From: Bifidobacterium moraviense
Lineage (GTDB): Bacteria > Actinomycetota > Actinomycetes > Actinomycetales > Bifidobacteriaceae
Length of the DNA stretch: 64,000 bases
Assembly (NCBI RefSeq): GCF_012932365.1
Contig: NZ_JAAIIH010000013.1
Location: 18,941-82,940 of the forward strand
Direction of reading: 5' to 3'
In this document: one piece after another, positions 1-8,710 of the stretch
How the letters are laid out: every line of letters starts with the position of its first letter
Position numbering within the stretch: position 1 is the first letter of the stretch
The notes under the pieces: model-generated
Seen by the model: the letters and a program-made list of their open reading frames with translations, nothing else
Told to the model about the DNA's origin: nothing
Databases searched by the model: none
Program-made: the position numbers and the translations under genes

Positions 1-74
1 TGGATCGACTTGGTGGCGAAGCCCAGCGGCTTGCCGTCGAAGGATTGTCCGTGATGCACGAGATCTGAGGTCAT
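1..74 (-). CDS. 5' end of an unidentified gene running off the window
   Basis: The minus strand opens with ATG at 72-74 and stays open for 24 codons to the window edge (start MTSDLVHHGQSFDG). It is divergent from the GH115 gene, so the two share the intervening 230 bp as a promoter region. The fragment is too short to assign a family; its position next to glycoside hydrolase genes suggests a catabolic or regulatory role, but that is only context. Confidence 0.45.
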   Translation of the reverse strand, partial: MTSDLVHHGQSFDGKPLGFATKSI

Positions 75-195
75 GGCCCAACTGTCGCATGCCCCGCCGT
101 GCGGCGCAACGGGCCGCGGGACGCGAAGAACGGCGGAACCGCAACGTTTTGCAGCCGCGCATAAGACATTGGTATAGCGAATCGCGTCTCGATGT

Positions 196-244
196 CAACA
201 ATGGGCAATTGTTGCCATGAAAGTTTTCCACTGTGCCACAGTGG
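196..244. promoter_or_regulatory. Two palindromes upstream of the GH115 gene
   Basis: CAACAAT at 196-202 and ATTGTTG at 208-214 form a 7-5-7 inverted repeat. CCACTGTG at 228-235 and CACAGTGG at 237-244 form a perfect 8-1-8 palindrome. Both lie 60-110 bp before the chosen GH115 start, between two divergent genes, as expected of operators. The regulator is not identified. Confidence 0.5.
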
Positions 245-306
245 ACCATAGACGCACAGTGCGCCGTCACCATGGACGGCGACGACGATGTATGGAGGAT
301 CACGTC

Positions 307-3300
307 ATGACTGCAACGACTGCAGGACTGCTGTTCGACGGACGCAACGCCGCGCCCGTCATCGTGGACGCGGCATACCGGGGGGACCGTTTCGCCGAAC
401 GCGCCCATCGGCAGGTGCTGCGTGCCGTCACCGATCTGCGTCAGGATCTGGCGATGGTGACCGGCGCGATCGACTGGCGCGCGGTGCAGCGCGCCTTCGT
501 GGATTCCACGGCCGATCGCGAGGCGAGGCTCGCCGAGGCCTCGGACCCCGCGCGATCCGGCGCGGACGCCGCCGCGCGCGTGCCCCGGCTCGCGGTCGCC
601 GAATCCGCCGCGCCGGAACGCGTGCGCGAGGCGCTCGGCGCCGCGTCGGACGTGACCGCGGACGCCGCCGTGCCCTTCGCCGTGATCGTGGGCGTGCTCG
701 GCATGAGCCCGCTCGTCGACGCCATCGCCGCCTCCGGACGCCTTCCCGGCGCCGACCGCATCCGCGGCCGCTGGGAGGCCACCGCCACCGCCGTGGTGGA
801 CGATCCGCTCCCCGGCTCCGGCATCGCCTCCGCGCTCGTCATCGCCGGTTCGGACGCCCGCGGCGCCATCTACGGCGTCTACGCGCTCTCCCAGGCCGCC
901 GGCGTCTCCCCGTGGTACTGGTACGCGGACGCGCCCGTCGCCACGCTCGCCCCCGGCGCCGTGCTGGACGCGCGCGCCCTGTTCCCCGAGCCCGTGGTGG
1001 ACGAGGGCCCGGCCGTGCGCTACCGCGGCATCTTCATCAACGACGAGGAGCGCACCATCGAATGGTGCGAGCGCAAGTTTCCCGCCAGCCCCTCCGCGCA
1101 CAAGGCGCCCAACGTGGACTTCTACCGCCACGTCTTCGAGCTCATGCTGCGCCTGAGGCTCAACGCCATCTGGCCGGCCATGCACCCCGGCACCGCCGCG
1201 TTCAACGAGGCGATCGCCCCGGACGGCACGCCGATCAACGCCGAGGAGGCCGCCCGCTACGGCGTGGTCGTGTCCGCGTCGCACTGCGAGATGATGCTGC
1301 GCAACAACGTGGGCGAATGGAGGCCGTGGTTCGAGGCGCACCGGGACGACTACGACTGGAAGGGCGACGACGCCGTGGCCGCCTTCGACTACACGCGCCA
1401 CAAGGACGCGATCCTCGACTACTGGCGCGGCGCGCTGGAACGCAACCGCGAGTACGAGAACATCTACCCGCTGGGCATCCGCGGCATCCACGACGGCGCC
1501 TACCGCTGCGCGGACCTGAGCGAGACGTTCGGCACCGAGGTAGCGATGATGGCGGACGTGATCCGCGAGCAGCGCCGGCTCATCGCCGAGGTGTTCGGCG
1601 CCGAGGACGCGGTGGCGCAGGTGTTCGTGCCGTACAAGGAGATCGGCGAGCTGTACAACCACGGGCTCAAGGAGCACGTGCCGGACGACGTGATCCTGAT
1701 GTGGGCGGAGGACAACTACGGCTACGTGCGCCAGATCCCCACCGCCGAGGAGCGCGAACGCTCCGGCGGCTCCGGCGTCTACTACCACAACTCGTACTGG
1801 GGCTACCCCAAGAGCTGGCTGTGGCTCAACTCCATCCAGTACGCGCTCATGGCCGAGGAGCTGCGCCGCTCGTACCTCACCGGCGCCACCGGCTTCTGGA
1901 TCCTCAACGTGGGCGACATCACGCCCGGACAGATCGGGATGGAGCTGTACGCGCGCATCGCGTGGGACCCCGAGTCCGTGACCGCCGCGCGTCTGCCCGA
2001 GCTGTACGCGGCCCACGCGCGCCGCGACTTCCGCGCCACCCCCGCGCAGGCCCGGCGCATCGGGCGCGTCATCGGCGAGTTCTCCCGGCTCAACGGCACC
2101 AAGCGCGCCGAGTTCTTCGGCGTGGCCAACCCGGTCTCCACGCAGTCCGTGGGCTTCAACCGCGCGTGGGAATACCCGTTCTCCCCGGTGGCGGACGGCG
2201 ACGAGGCGCTGCGGCTGGTGCGCCGCTGCGACGCGATCGCCGCGGAGCTGGACGCCGTGTCCGAGACGCTGCCCGAGCCTGCGCGCGACGCGCTGTACCT
2301 GGAGCTCGGCCACCACGTGCACAGCTACGCCGCGGTGGCGCGCGAATACGCCTACTTCTGGAAGCATCGCCTCGCGGCCGCGCAGGGGCGCGCCAACAGC
2401 GCCGCCGCCTACCGCGAGCTGTCGCTGAAGGCCGCGCGGGAGATCGACGAGCTGGAGCACCGGTTCTGGGCGGTGAACGGCGGCAAGTGGGACCACGCCA
2501 TCGGCCACGCGCACCCCGTGTCCGGGGATCCGTACAACAGCAACGAGGGCATCCTGGTGCTCGACGCCTCCAAGTTCGCGCCCGTGGAGCCCCTGCCCGC
2601 CGGTGCTCCGGCCGCGCTGCGCCTCGGCGCCTCGGCGGAGGGCTCGTGGGGCGCCGGCTCGGGCACGCTGCGCTTCGCGGCGCAGGACGCCGAACCCATG
2701 CCGCGCTACTTCGACGTGTTCAACCGCGGCGCCGAACCGGTGGCGTGGCGCGCCGAGGCCGACCCGTGGATCGTGCTCTCGAGCGAGGGCGGCACGGTGC
2801 GCGGCGAGCGCCGCGTGGCCGTGGGCGTGGACTTCGGCGCCGACGCGCTCGCCGGGGCGGAGGTTCCGGTCACGGGTGCGATCCGCGTGTACGCCGTGGG
2901 CGGCGCGGACGGCGATGCGGCGGGCGACGTGCAGGTCGCGCGCTTCGACGTGACGGCCGACCCGCGCCGCGTGACGTTCGACGGCCTGTCCTTCGCGGAG
3001 GCGAATGGGCGCGTGGTCATCGATGCGGCGCACGTGAGCGCCGTGTCGGCGGGCGAGGACGGCTCCACGTGGGCGCCCGTGCCGGGTCTGGGGCCGCGCG
3101 GCGGCGCGCTCAAGGCGTATCCGGACACCGCGGCGCGCGTGGATCCCGCCGACTTCGCCGGCACGGCCAGGGCCGTGTACCGCGTGCACTTCACGTCCTC
3201 CGGACGCTTCCGCGGCGTGTTCACGCGTATCCCCACGCTCAACGAGGGCCCCGACTGCGACGCCTACGTGAAGGTGGGCGACTACGAGTACGAGGAGGAG

Positions 3301-3684
3301 CCGCCGTTCACGTGCCGCACCGCCATCGGGCTCGACGGCGCGGTCCCGGATCGCGCGCAGCTCGAGGGCGAGTACCGCTGGCGCGGACCGCGGTGGGCGA
3401 GCAACATCATGCGCATGGTGGAGCCGATCGAGTTCACCATCGACGTGCCCACGCCCGGCTGGCACGACCTGACCGTCTACCGTTCCGACGCCTCGATCGC
3501 GTTCACGTCCATCATGATCGAGACGGTCCCCGGCGCGCTCGGCGACGGGCTGGTGGGGCCGGAGGAGTCGCCCAATTCGTTCGGCGCCGGCGCGGAGGTC
3601 GCCGCCGATCCCGGCGCGTTCGGGGACGACGGCCCGCTCGGCGGCGGCTATGCGCCCGCGTCGACGCCCGAGGAGTGCCGGTGA
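307..3684 (+). CDS. GH115 alpha-glucuronidase
   Basis: Predicted to remove alpha-1,2-linked (4-O-methyl-)glucuronic acid from xylan or arabinogalactan side chains. The 1125-residue product has GH115 landmarks: an N-terminal segment, then GPAVRYRGIFINDEE at the start of the catalytic barrel, a long aromatic-rich core (WYWYADAP, MWAEDNYGY, FWILNVGDITPGQ) and a C-terminal beta-rich domain after about residue 790, as in the GH115 family. The length is slightly above the usual 850-1000. The start at 307 is preferred over upstream in-frame starts at 217 and 292 because GGAGG at 294-298 sits 8 bases before it. No signal peptide is evident, so it probably acts inside the cell on imported oligosaccharides. 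It is followed by a GntR regulator and stands alone as a transcription unit. The family call is confident; the exact substrate is inferred. Confidence 0.85.
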   Translation: MTATTAGLLFDGRNAAPVIVDAAYRGDRFAERAHRQVLRAVTDLRQDLAMVTGAIDWRAVQRAFVDSTADREARLAEASDPARSGADAAARVPRLAVAESAAPERVREALGAASDVTADAAVPFAVIVGVLGMSPLVDAIAASGRLPGADRIRGRWEATATAVVDDPLPGSGIASALVIAGSDARGAIYGVYALSQAAGVSPWYWYADAPVATLAPGAVLDARALFPEPVVDEGPAVRYRGIFINDEERTIEWCERKFPASPSAHKAPNVDFYRHVFELMLRLRLNAIWPAMHPGTAAFNEAIAPDGTPINAEEAARYGVVVSASHCEMMLRNNVGEWRPWFEAHRDDYDWKGDDAVAAFDYTRHKDAILDYWRGALERNREYENIYPLGIRGIHDGAYRCADLSETFGTEVAMMADVIREQRRLIAEVFGAEDAVAQVFVPYKEIGELYNHGLKEHVPDDVILMWAEDNYGYVRQIPTAEERERSGGSGVYYHNSYWGYPKSWLWLNSIQYALMAEELRRSYLTGATGFWILNVGDITPGQIGMELYARIAWDPESVTAARLPELYAAHARRDFRATPAQARRIGRVIGEFSRLNGTKRAEFFGVANPVSTQSVGFNRAWEYPFSPVADGDEALRLVRRCDAIAAELDAVSETLPEPARDALYLELGHHVHSYAAVAREYAYFWKHRLAAAQGRANSAAAYRELSLKAAREIDELEHRFWAVNGGKWDHAIGHAHPVSGDPYNSNEGILVLDASKFAPVEPLPAGAPAALRLGASAEGSWGAGSGTLRFAAQDAEPMPRYFDVFNRGAEPVAWRAEADPWIVLSSEGGTVRGERRVAVGVDFGADALAGAEVPVTGAIRVYAVGGADGDAAGDVQVARFDVTADPRRVTFDGLSFAEANGRVVIDAAHVSAVSAGEDGSTWAPVPGLGPRGGALKAYPDTAARVDPADFAGTARAVYRVHFTSSGRFRGVFTRIPTLNEGPDCDAYVKVGDYEYEEEPPFTCRTAIGLDGAVPDRAQLEGEYRWRGPRWASNIMRMVEPIEFTIDVPTPGWHDLTVYRSDASIAFTSIMIETVPGALGDGLVGPEESPNSFGAGAEVAADPGAFGDDGPLGGGYAPASTPEECR

Positions 3685-3779
3685 CGTCTGCGCCGTCCAT
3701 GGTCACGGCCGGTTCCGCATTGCGCGGGCCGGCCGTTCGTCGATAGCATGGGGAGACGCAGAGGACAGAGGAGGTGCCG

Positions 3780-4478
3780 GTGACGATGAGCGCGGGCGAG
3801 GACGGGGAGGAGCGTGCCGTCAGCAAGGCCGAGCGCGCGTATGCGTTCCTGCGGCGGCGCATCGTGTTCTGCGAGGCGCGCCCTGGCGATCTGGTGGACG
3901 AGAAGGCCATCGCCGCGGATCTGGGATTCAGCCGCACCCCGGTGCACGAGGCCATCGCCCGGCTCGCGGAGGAGGGGCTGCTGCGCGTCTACCCGCGCCG
4001 GGGGATCGTGGTGACGCCCATCTCCGTGGCGGGCATCGACGACATGCTCGACGCGCGTCTGGTGATCGAACCCGCGTCCGTGCGCGCCGCGCTGGCGCGG
4101 GGGAGCGTCGACCGCGCCGTGCTGCTCACGTTCCGCGACGACATGGAACGCCGCATCGCCGGGGGCGGCGGCCAGTCCGACACCATCGAGGACGACTTCG
4201 ACTTCCGCTTCCACATGTACTTCGCGCAGGCCGCCGGCAACCGGTACCTGACCGAGCTCATGGCGCGGCTCATGGCCGTGAGCCAGCGCATCCGCTTCTT
4301 CTCCGCGCTGGCGCCGGACCGCATCCTCGCCTCGTACCGCGAGCACGTGGCGATCATCGACGCGGTGCTCTCCGGCGACGCGGACGCCGCCGAGGCCGCG
4401 CTCAGGGCGCATCTGGACGCCACGCGCGAGGGGTATCTGGCGATCGCCGATTCGCGCGCGGACTTCTTCGCCGAATAG
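3780..4478 (+). CDS. GntR-family transcriptional regulator, FCD (FadR-like) type
   Basis: DNA-binding regulator of about 232 residues. The N-terminal winged helix is clear (DEKAIAADLGFSRTPVHEAI, then EEGLLRVYPRRG), followed by an all-helical FCD effector domain typical of regulators that sense uronates and other organic acids. The start is uncertain: AGGAGG at 3769-3774 precedes a GTG at 3780 by 5 bases and an ATG at 3786 by 11; I chose 3780. It lies directly before the Ldh2-type dehydrogenase, whose promoter carries two copies of TGATATATCA, so it is the obvious candidate to bind them. The same sequence appears before the CE12 gene at 10.8 kb. The family is sure; the target assignment is inference. 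Confidence 0.88.
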   Translation: MTMSAGEDGEERAVSKAERAYAFLRRRIVFCEARPGDLVDEKAIAADLGFSRTPVHEAIARLAEEGLLRVYPRRGIVVTPISVAGIDDMLDARLVIEPASVRAALARGSVDRAVLLTFRDDMERRIAGGGGQSDTIEDDFDFRFHMYFAQAAGNRYLTELMARLMAVSQRIRFFSALAPDRILASYREHVAIIDAVLSGDADAAEAALRAHLDATREGYLAIADSRADFFAE

Positions 4479-4496
4479 GCACCGAGGCGCCACGCA

Positions 4497-4514
4497 AGCA
4501 AGTCGTGGCAACGC
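4497..4514. promoter_or_regulatory. Copy of the shared GCAA-N6-GCAACG operator-like motif
   Basis: AGCAAGTCGTGGCAACGC matches the 18-bp motif found before uxaB, uxaC, two SBP genes and the 46.2-kb permease. The two GCAA cores are 10 bp apart, as in the other copies. It lies about 80 bp before the dehydrogenase start. This is the weakest of the full sites because its first base differs. Confidence 0.45.
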
Positions 4515-4545
4515 ATGAAACGGCGGCGGTCGCCGCGTCTATCAT

Positions 4546-4569
4546 CTGATATATCAGTTGATATATCAG
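4546..4569. promoter_or_regulatory. Tandem TGATATATCA operators
   Basis: Two identical 10-bp palindromes, TGATATATCA at 4547-4556 and 4559-4568, are spaced 12 bp centre to centre, just upstream of the ribosome binding site of the Ldh2-type gene. Palindromes of this kind are typical of GntR/FCD regulators, and one is encoded immediately upstream. An in-frame TTG at 4558 lies inside the operator and is not the translation start. Confidence 0.65.
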
Positions 4570-4596
4570 ACATGGAATCCCAAGGAGGGGATCGTC

Positions 4597-5787
4597 ATGA
4601 CCGCCACCATCGCCGCACCCACCTTCACCGCGCCGCCCGAACCCGAATCCGGGCCTGACGCCGACGCCCTCGACCCGTTCGCCATGCAGGCGCCGGAGGA
4701 CGCGGACGCCCGTCGCCGCTACGACCCGGCGAAGCTGCGCGAACTCGTCGCCGGCATCATGGGCGCATGGGGCTACACGCGCGAGGAGGGGCTCGTCGTG
4801 GCCGACGTGCTCGGCTTCGCGGACCTGCACGGCATCGACTCGCACGGCCTGCAGCGCTTCCAGCTGTATGCCTCCCAGATGGGCGGCAAGATCGACCCCG
4901 CCGCCCGCGCCGAGACCGTGCTCGACACCCCGGTCTCGCGCATCATCGACGGCCACCGCCGCATGGGCCAGCTCAACGGCGTGGACGCCATGAACGCCTG
5001 CATCGCCAAGGCCAGGACCACCGGCATCGGCATCGCCGCCGTGCGCCGCTCCTGCCACTACGGCGCCGCCGGCTACTACGCGCACATGGCCGCCGAGCAG
5101 GGGCTCATCGGCATGTCCATGACCAACACCGAGCCGATCGTGCTGCCGCTGTACGCCAGCCGCCCGTTCCTCGGCACCAACCCCATCGCCGTGGCCATCC
5201 CCGCGGACCCGCACCCCTTCTTCTTCGACGCCTCCACCTCCGTGGTGGCCTACGGCAAGGTGGAGCTCTACGCCAAGCAGGGCAGACGCCTGCCGGCCAC
5301 GTGGGTGGTGGACCCGGACAACGAGCCGATGAACGACTCGGCGGACGCGCTCGCGCATCTGCTGCGCTACAACGACGAGGCCGGCATCGTGCCGGTGGGC
5401 GGCAACGCCGAGTGCACGGGCGGACACAAGGGATACGGCTTCTCCATGCTCGTGGAGTTCTTCTCCGCCATCGTCTCCGGCGGCGCCACCACCGACTCCA
5501 CGGCCAAGGGCGACCCGGTCAACGGCATCTGCCACGCCTTCGTGGCCATCGACCCCCGGATCTACGGCGACCCCGAGGCGATCCGCGCCCGCTTCTCCGC
5601 CTATCTGGACGAGATCCGCGCGCTGCCCTCGGTCCCCGGCCGCCGCGTGCTGGTCCACGGCGACAAGGAGGCCGCGGCCTACGAGGACCGTCTCGAGCGC
5701 GGCGTTCCGCTGTACCGCAAGACCGTCTCCGAGCTGAAGGCCATCGCCGAGGGCGTCGGCGTGGACTGGAGGGACGCGCTGGGCTGA
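4597..5787 (+). CDS. Ldh2-family (malate/L-lactate dehydrogenase type) NAD(P)H oxidoreductase
   Basis: Member of the Ldh2/YbiC/DlgD family, 396 residues, which reduces 2-oxo acids or oxidises 2-hydroxy acids. Family motifs are visible: DLHGIDSHGLQRF near residue 77, the glycine-rich RRSCHYGAAGYYA stretch that places the catalytic histidine region, GTNPIAVAIP, and GGHKGYGFSMLVE. The start is ATG at 4597, with AAGGAGGG at 4582-4589. Its promoter holds the tandem TGATATATCA sites and a copy of the motif shared with the uronate genes, so it is probably induced with uronate catabolism. It could be a diketogulonate/ketouronate-type reductase rather than a lactate dehydrogenase; the family does not settle the substrate. 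A paralogue-rich family, so the specific reaction is open. Confidence 0.82.
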   Translation: MTATIAAPTFTAPPEPESGPDADALDPFAMQAPEDADARRRYDPAKLRELVAGIMGAWGYTREEGLVVADVLGFADLHGIDSHGLQRFQLYASQMGGKIDPAARAETVLDTPVSRIIDGHRRMGQLNGVDAMNACIAKARTTGIGIAAVRRSCHYGAAGYYAHMAAEQGLIGMSMTNTEPIVLPLYASRPFLGTNPIAVAIPADPHPFFFDASTSVVAYGKVELYAKQGRRLPATWVVDPDNEPMNDSADALAHLLRYNDEAGIVPVGGNAECTGGHKGYGFSMLVEFFSAIVSGGATTDSTAKGDPVNGICHAFVAIDPRIYGDPEAIRARFSAYLDEIRALPSVPGRRVLVHGDKEAAAYEDRLERGVPLYRKTVSELKAIAEGVGVDWRDALG

Positions 5788-5931
5788 GGCCCCGCCGGCG
5801 TTCCCGTCGGCGCCCGGCCGTGGCGTTCGGCCGCGGCGCCCGGCGCTCCTCCGACGTCTCCGCCGTGTACGCTGTGCTGGTACGGGGCCGGCGAACCGGC
5901 CCAACGGACGACGTCGAAGGAGCCGCGAATC

Positions 5932-6933
5932 ATGGCACGCCGCGCACGCGTGAACCTCACGGATGTGGCCAGGGCCGCGGGAGTGTCCGTGGCCACGGCA
6001 TCGAAGGCGCTCAACGACGCCCCGCAGGTGCGCGCCTCCACGCGAGAGCGCGTGATCCGCTGCGCGCAGGCGCTCGGCTTCGAGCCGCGCAACGCCTCCG
6101 CCGCCGCGGTGGCCGGCGTGCGCCCCATCGGCATGGTGGCCTCCGACCGCATGGGCCTCATGGCCATGCCGGTGCTGGCCGGCGCCGAACGCTACTTCAG
6201 TTCGCGCGGCGTGCCCGTCTTCTTCGCCAACGCGTACGGCGACCCCGAGCTGCGCAACCGGTACGTGGACTCGCTGGTGCGCTACGGCGTGCGCGGCCTG
6301 CTGATGATGGGCGACAACGCGAACCCCAGCGAGCCCTCGGTGGACTGTCCGGTGCCGGTGGTGTACGCGCGCCGGCGTTCCACGGACCCGAACGACTTCG
6401 CCGTGCTGCACGACGACTGCGGCGTGGGCGCGATGCAGGTGGACCATCTGGTGGAACGCGGCTGCACGTCCGTGGGCATCGTGGTGGGCGATCTGACGCG
6501 CCGGTCCGCCGTCGAGCGGCTCAGGGGCGCGCGCGACCGCCTGCGCGAGCTGGGGCTCTCCCCGGCCTTCGTCTCCGTGGGGGAGACATGGCGCGAGGAG
6601 GGCGGCCGGCGCGCGGTGGCGGACGCGATGGCGCGCGGCGCCGCGTTCGACGGGCTGGCGTGCGGCAACGACGAGCTGGCCCGCGGCGCCCTGGACGCCC
6701 TGCGCGAGCGCGGCGTGCGCGTGCCGGACGAGGTGCAGGTGATCGGCGTGGACAACCGCGAGACCGAGGTGCGCAACGCGCGCCCCACGCTCACCAGCGT
6801 GGACCTGCGGCTCGTGGAGCTGGGCGCCTTGGCCGCGCAGCGGCTGGTGGAGCTCATCGACGGCGCGGGGCACCGCGGCGTGGAGCGCTTCGGCGGCACG
6901 GTGGTGCAGCGGTCCTCCACGCGCGGTGTCTGA
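5932..6933 (+). CDS. LacI-family transcriptional regulator
   Basis: A 333-residue LacI-type repressor. Residues 7-60 form the HTH and hinge (VNLTDVARAAGVSVATASKA), followed by a periplasmic-binding-protein-like effector domain (CGNDELARGALDALRERG, VDNRETEVRNARPTLTSVD). GAAGGAGC at 5918-5925 supports the ATG at 5932. It converges on the GH2 gene with only 16 bp between stop codons and is the nearest candidate to control that enzyme. The HTH end reads ATASKA rather than the usual TVSR, a conservative variant. Confidence 0.9.
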   Translation: MARRARVNLTDVARAAGVSVATASKALNDAPQVRASTRERVIRCAQALGFEPRNASAAAVAGVRPIGMVASDRMGLMAMPVLAGAERYFSSRGVPVFFANAYGDPELRNRYVDSLVRYGVRGLLMMGDNANPSEPSVDCPVPVVYARRRSTDPNDFAVLHDDCGVGAMQVDHLVERGCTSVGIVVGDLTRRSAVERLRGARDRLRELGLSPAFVSVGETWREEGGRRAVADAMARGAAFDGLACGNDELARGALDALRERGVRVPDEVQVIGVDNRETEVRNARPTLTSVDLRLVELGALAAQRLVELIDGAGHRGVERFGGTVVQRSSTRGV

Positions 6934-6955
6934 CCGCCCGATCGTCCGGTCAGAC
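6928..6955. terminator. Bidirectional terminator shared by LacI and GH2 genes
   Basis: GTCTGACCG at 6928-6936 pairs perfectly with CGGTCAGAC at 6947-6955 around a 10-base loop. The stem spans both convergent stop codons. No U-run is obvious, so termination strength is uncertain. Confidence 0.5.
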
Positions 6956-8710
6956 GGTCGCCTGGCGCTCCGCGACCTCGCCGAACACCTCCTTGACCGC
7001 GTCGTACGCCATCTTCGGGCGGCGGAACTCGTCCACGATGCCCTTGTCGTTGCGGCGCTTGGCGCGCACGCGCCACCATTCGCGGTCCACGCGCACGTCG
7101 CAGAACTGCCAGATGAACACGCCGGTCACCGCGGGCTCATCGAACGCCTCCGTGAGCTGCTTGCGCAGCGTGTTCGCCTGGTACTCCTCGGTCCAGATCT
7201 CCTCGTCGCGGTTGCGGAAGCCGTAGATCGCGCCGGCGCCGATCTCCGAGATGATGAGCGGCTTGCCCGCCCCGCCGTGCTCGCGCGTGTAGGCGAGCTG
7301 GTCGGTGATCATCCGCGTGGCGCTCTTGGCCTCGTACCAGTACGGATAGATGTTCCACGAGACCACGTCGGGCAGGTCGAGGCACATGTCGTCGCGCATG
7401 TGGCAGGTGGCGGAGGTGACGGGGCGCGAGACGTCGAGCTCGCGGATGAGCGCGTACTGGCGCTCGTAGCATTCGCGGCCGTACGCGGTGTTGCTGGCGC
7501 ACTCGTTGAGGATGCCCCAGATCACGATGGACGGGTGGTTGTAGTGCGTCTCGATCATCTCGCGGATCACCTGCGCCGCCTGCGCCTGGAAGTGCGGGTT
7601 GCGCATGTGCTCCTCGTCCATGCCGCGCGCGTGGTTCTCCTCCCACACCAGCAGGCCGCGCTCGTCGCACATGTCCAGGAAGCGCTCGTCGTTGGGGTAG
7701 TGGCTGGTGCGCACCGCGTTGCCGTGCATGTCCTCGATGAGGTCGAGGTCGACCTGCATGGCCTGCGGGGGCAGCGCGTTGCCGAACGCGGGGTGGTCCT
7801 CGTGGCGGCAGAAGCCTCGGATGACGATCGGTTTGCCGTTGAGCTCGATGCGGTCGCCGTTCACGCGCACGGTGCGGAAGCCCACGCGGTCGATGAGGTC
7901 GTCCGCCGGCCTGCCGTTGACGAGCAGCGTGGCGGTGACCGGGTACAGCGCCGGGTCTTCGCAGGTCCACGGGCGGACGCCGGGGCACTCCACGGTGGTG
8001 GCCAGCGCCAGGTACTCGTACTCGCCTTCGCAGGGCGTCACGTCGGCCTCGACGGTCTGACCCGCCAGCTCCACGCGCAGCGCCATGCGGGTGCCGGCGC
8101 GCGGCTTGCGCAGGGTGCGGCACCAGACCTCCACGTGCGCCTTCCAGACGCCCTCGCCGTCGCCGTTCCCGTTGCCGTCGCCGTGCGCGGGCGTGACGGG
8201 CGTGACGTGGACGCGTTCGATGGACGTGTCCGGCACGAGGTCGAGCGCCACCGGGCGCGAGATGCCGCCGTACGACATGTAGTCGTTGGGGAAGTTGAGC
8301 GCGTAGTCCTCGCGGAAGGCGTTGTCCACCGTCACGTCGAGCCGGTGCTCGCCGGCGGCGAGCGCGGGGACCGCGAAGACGAAGGGGGTGTAGGCGTTGT
8401 AGTGCTCGCCGAGGAGCCTGCCGTCCAGCTCCACGCGCGCGAAGTGGCTCACGCCCTTGAACTCGAGGCGCACGTTGCCCTCGGCCTCGAACGTGGTGGA
8501 GTAGCGCGCGCGGCCGCGGTAGTTCTCCAGGCCGGGGTAGGTCTGCCAGCAGGAGGGGACGGTGACCTTGCGCGATGCGGCGGGCGCGGGTTCGGATGCG
8601 GCGGGTTCGGTGGCGCCTTCCGCTGGTTCCTCGGGCAGGACGGTGAAATCCCACAGGCCGCCCAGTTCGGTGGTGCGGCGGATGCGGTGGGTGTCGAAGG
8701 TGCGGAGCAT
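6950..8710 (-). CDS. GH2 glycosidase, probable beta-glucuronidase
   Basis: A 586-residue GH2 enzyme with the sugar-binding, Ig-like and TIM-barrel domains. The acid/base is E403 in WGILNECAS and the nucleophile is probably E489 in ISEIGAGA. Near the C terminus N554 and K556 form the NxK motif (RNDKGIVDEF) that in beta-glucuronidases contacts the substrate carboxylate; beta-galactosidases lack it. RGFCRHEDHP and NAVRTSHYP also match the glucuronidase side of GH2. The start at 8710 has a weak GAGG. Two low-complexity insertions are present (residues 26-46 and 174-188), the second rich in Gly, Asp and Asn. No signal peptide is seen. A galacturonidase activity is an alternative. It converges on a LacI regulator. 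Confidence 0.8.
   Translation of the reverse strand: MLRTFDTHRIRRTTELGGLWDFTVLPEEPAEGATEPAASEPAPAASRKVTVPSCWQTYPGLENYRGRARYSTTFEAEGNVRLEFKGVSHFARVELDGRLLGEHYNAYTPFVFAVPALAAGEHRLDVTVDNAFREDYALNFPNDYMSYGGISRPVALDLVPDTSIERVHVTPVTPAHGDGNGNGDGEGVWKAHVEVWCRTLRKPRAGTRMALRVELAGQTVEADVTPCEGEYEYLALATTVECPGVRPWTCEDPALYPVTATLLVNGRPADDLIDRVGFRTVRVNGDRIELNGKPIVIRGFCRHEDHPAFGNALPPQAMQVDLDLIEDMHGNAVRTSHYPNDERFLDMCDERGLLVWEENHARGMDEEHMRNPHFQAQAAQVIREMIETHYNHPSIVIWGILNECASNTAYGRECYERQYALIRELDVSRPVTSATCHMRDDMCLDLPDVVSWNIYPYWYEAKSATRMITDQLAYTREHGGAGKPLIISEIGAGAIYGFRNRDEEIWTEEYQANTLRKQLTEAFDEPAVTGVFIWQFCDVRVDREWWRVRAKRRNDKGIVDEFRRPKMAYDAVKEVFGEVAERQATV

Noticed and set aside
4402..6873. An 823-codon open frame on the minus strand
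   Set aside because: It runs antisense to the dehydrogenase and LacI genes, has Arg/His/Ala/Gly-rich composition and no ribosome binding site; a GC-rich shadow frame.
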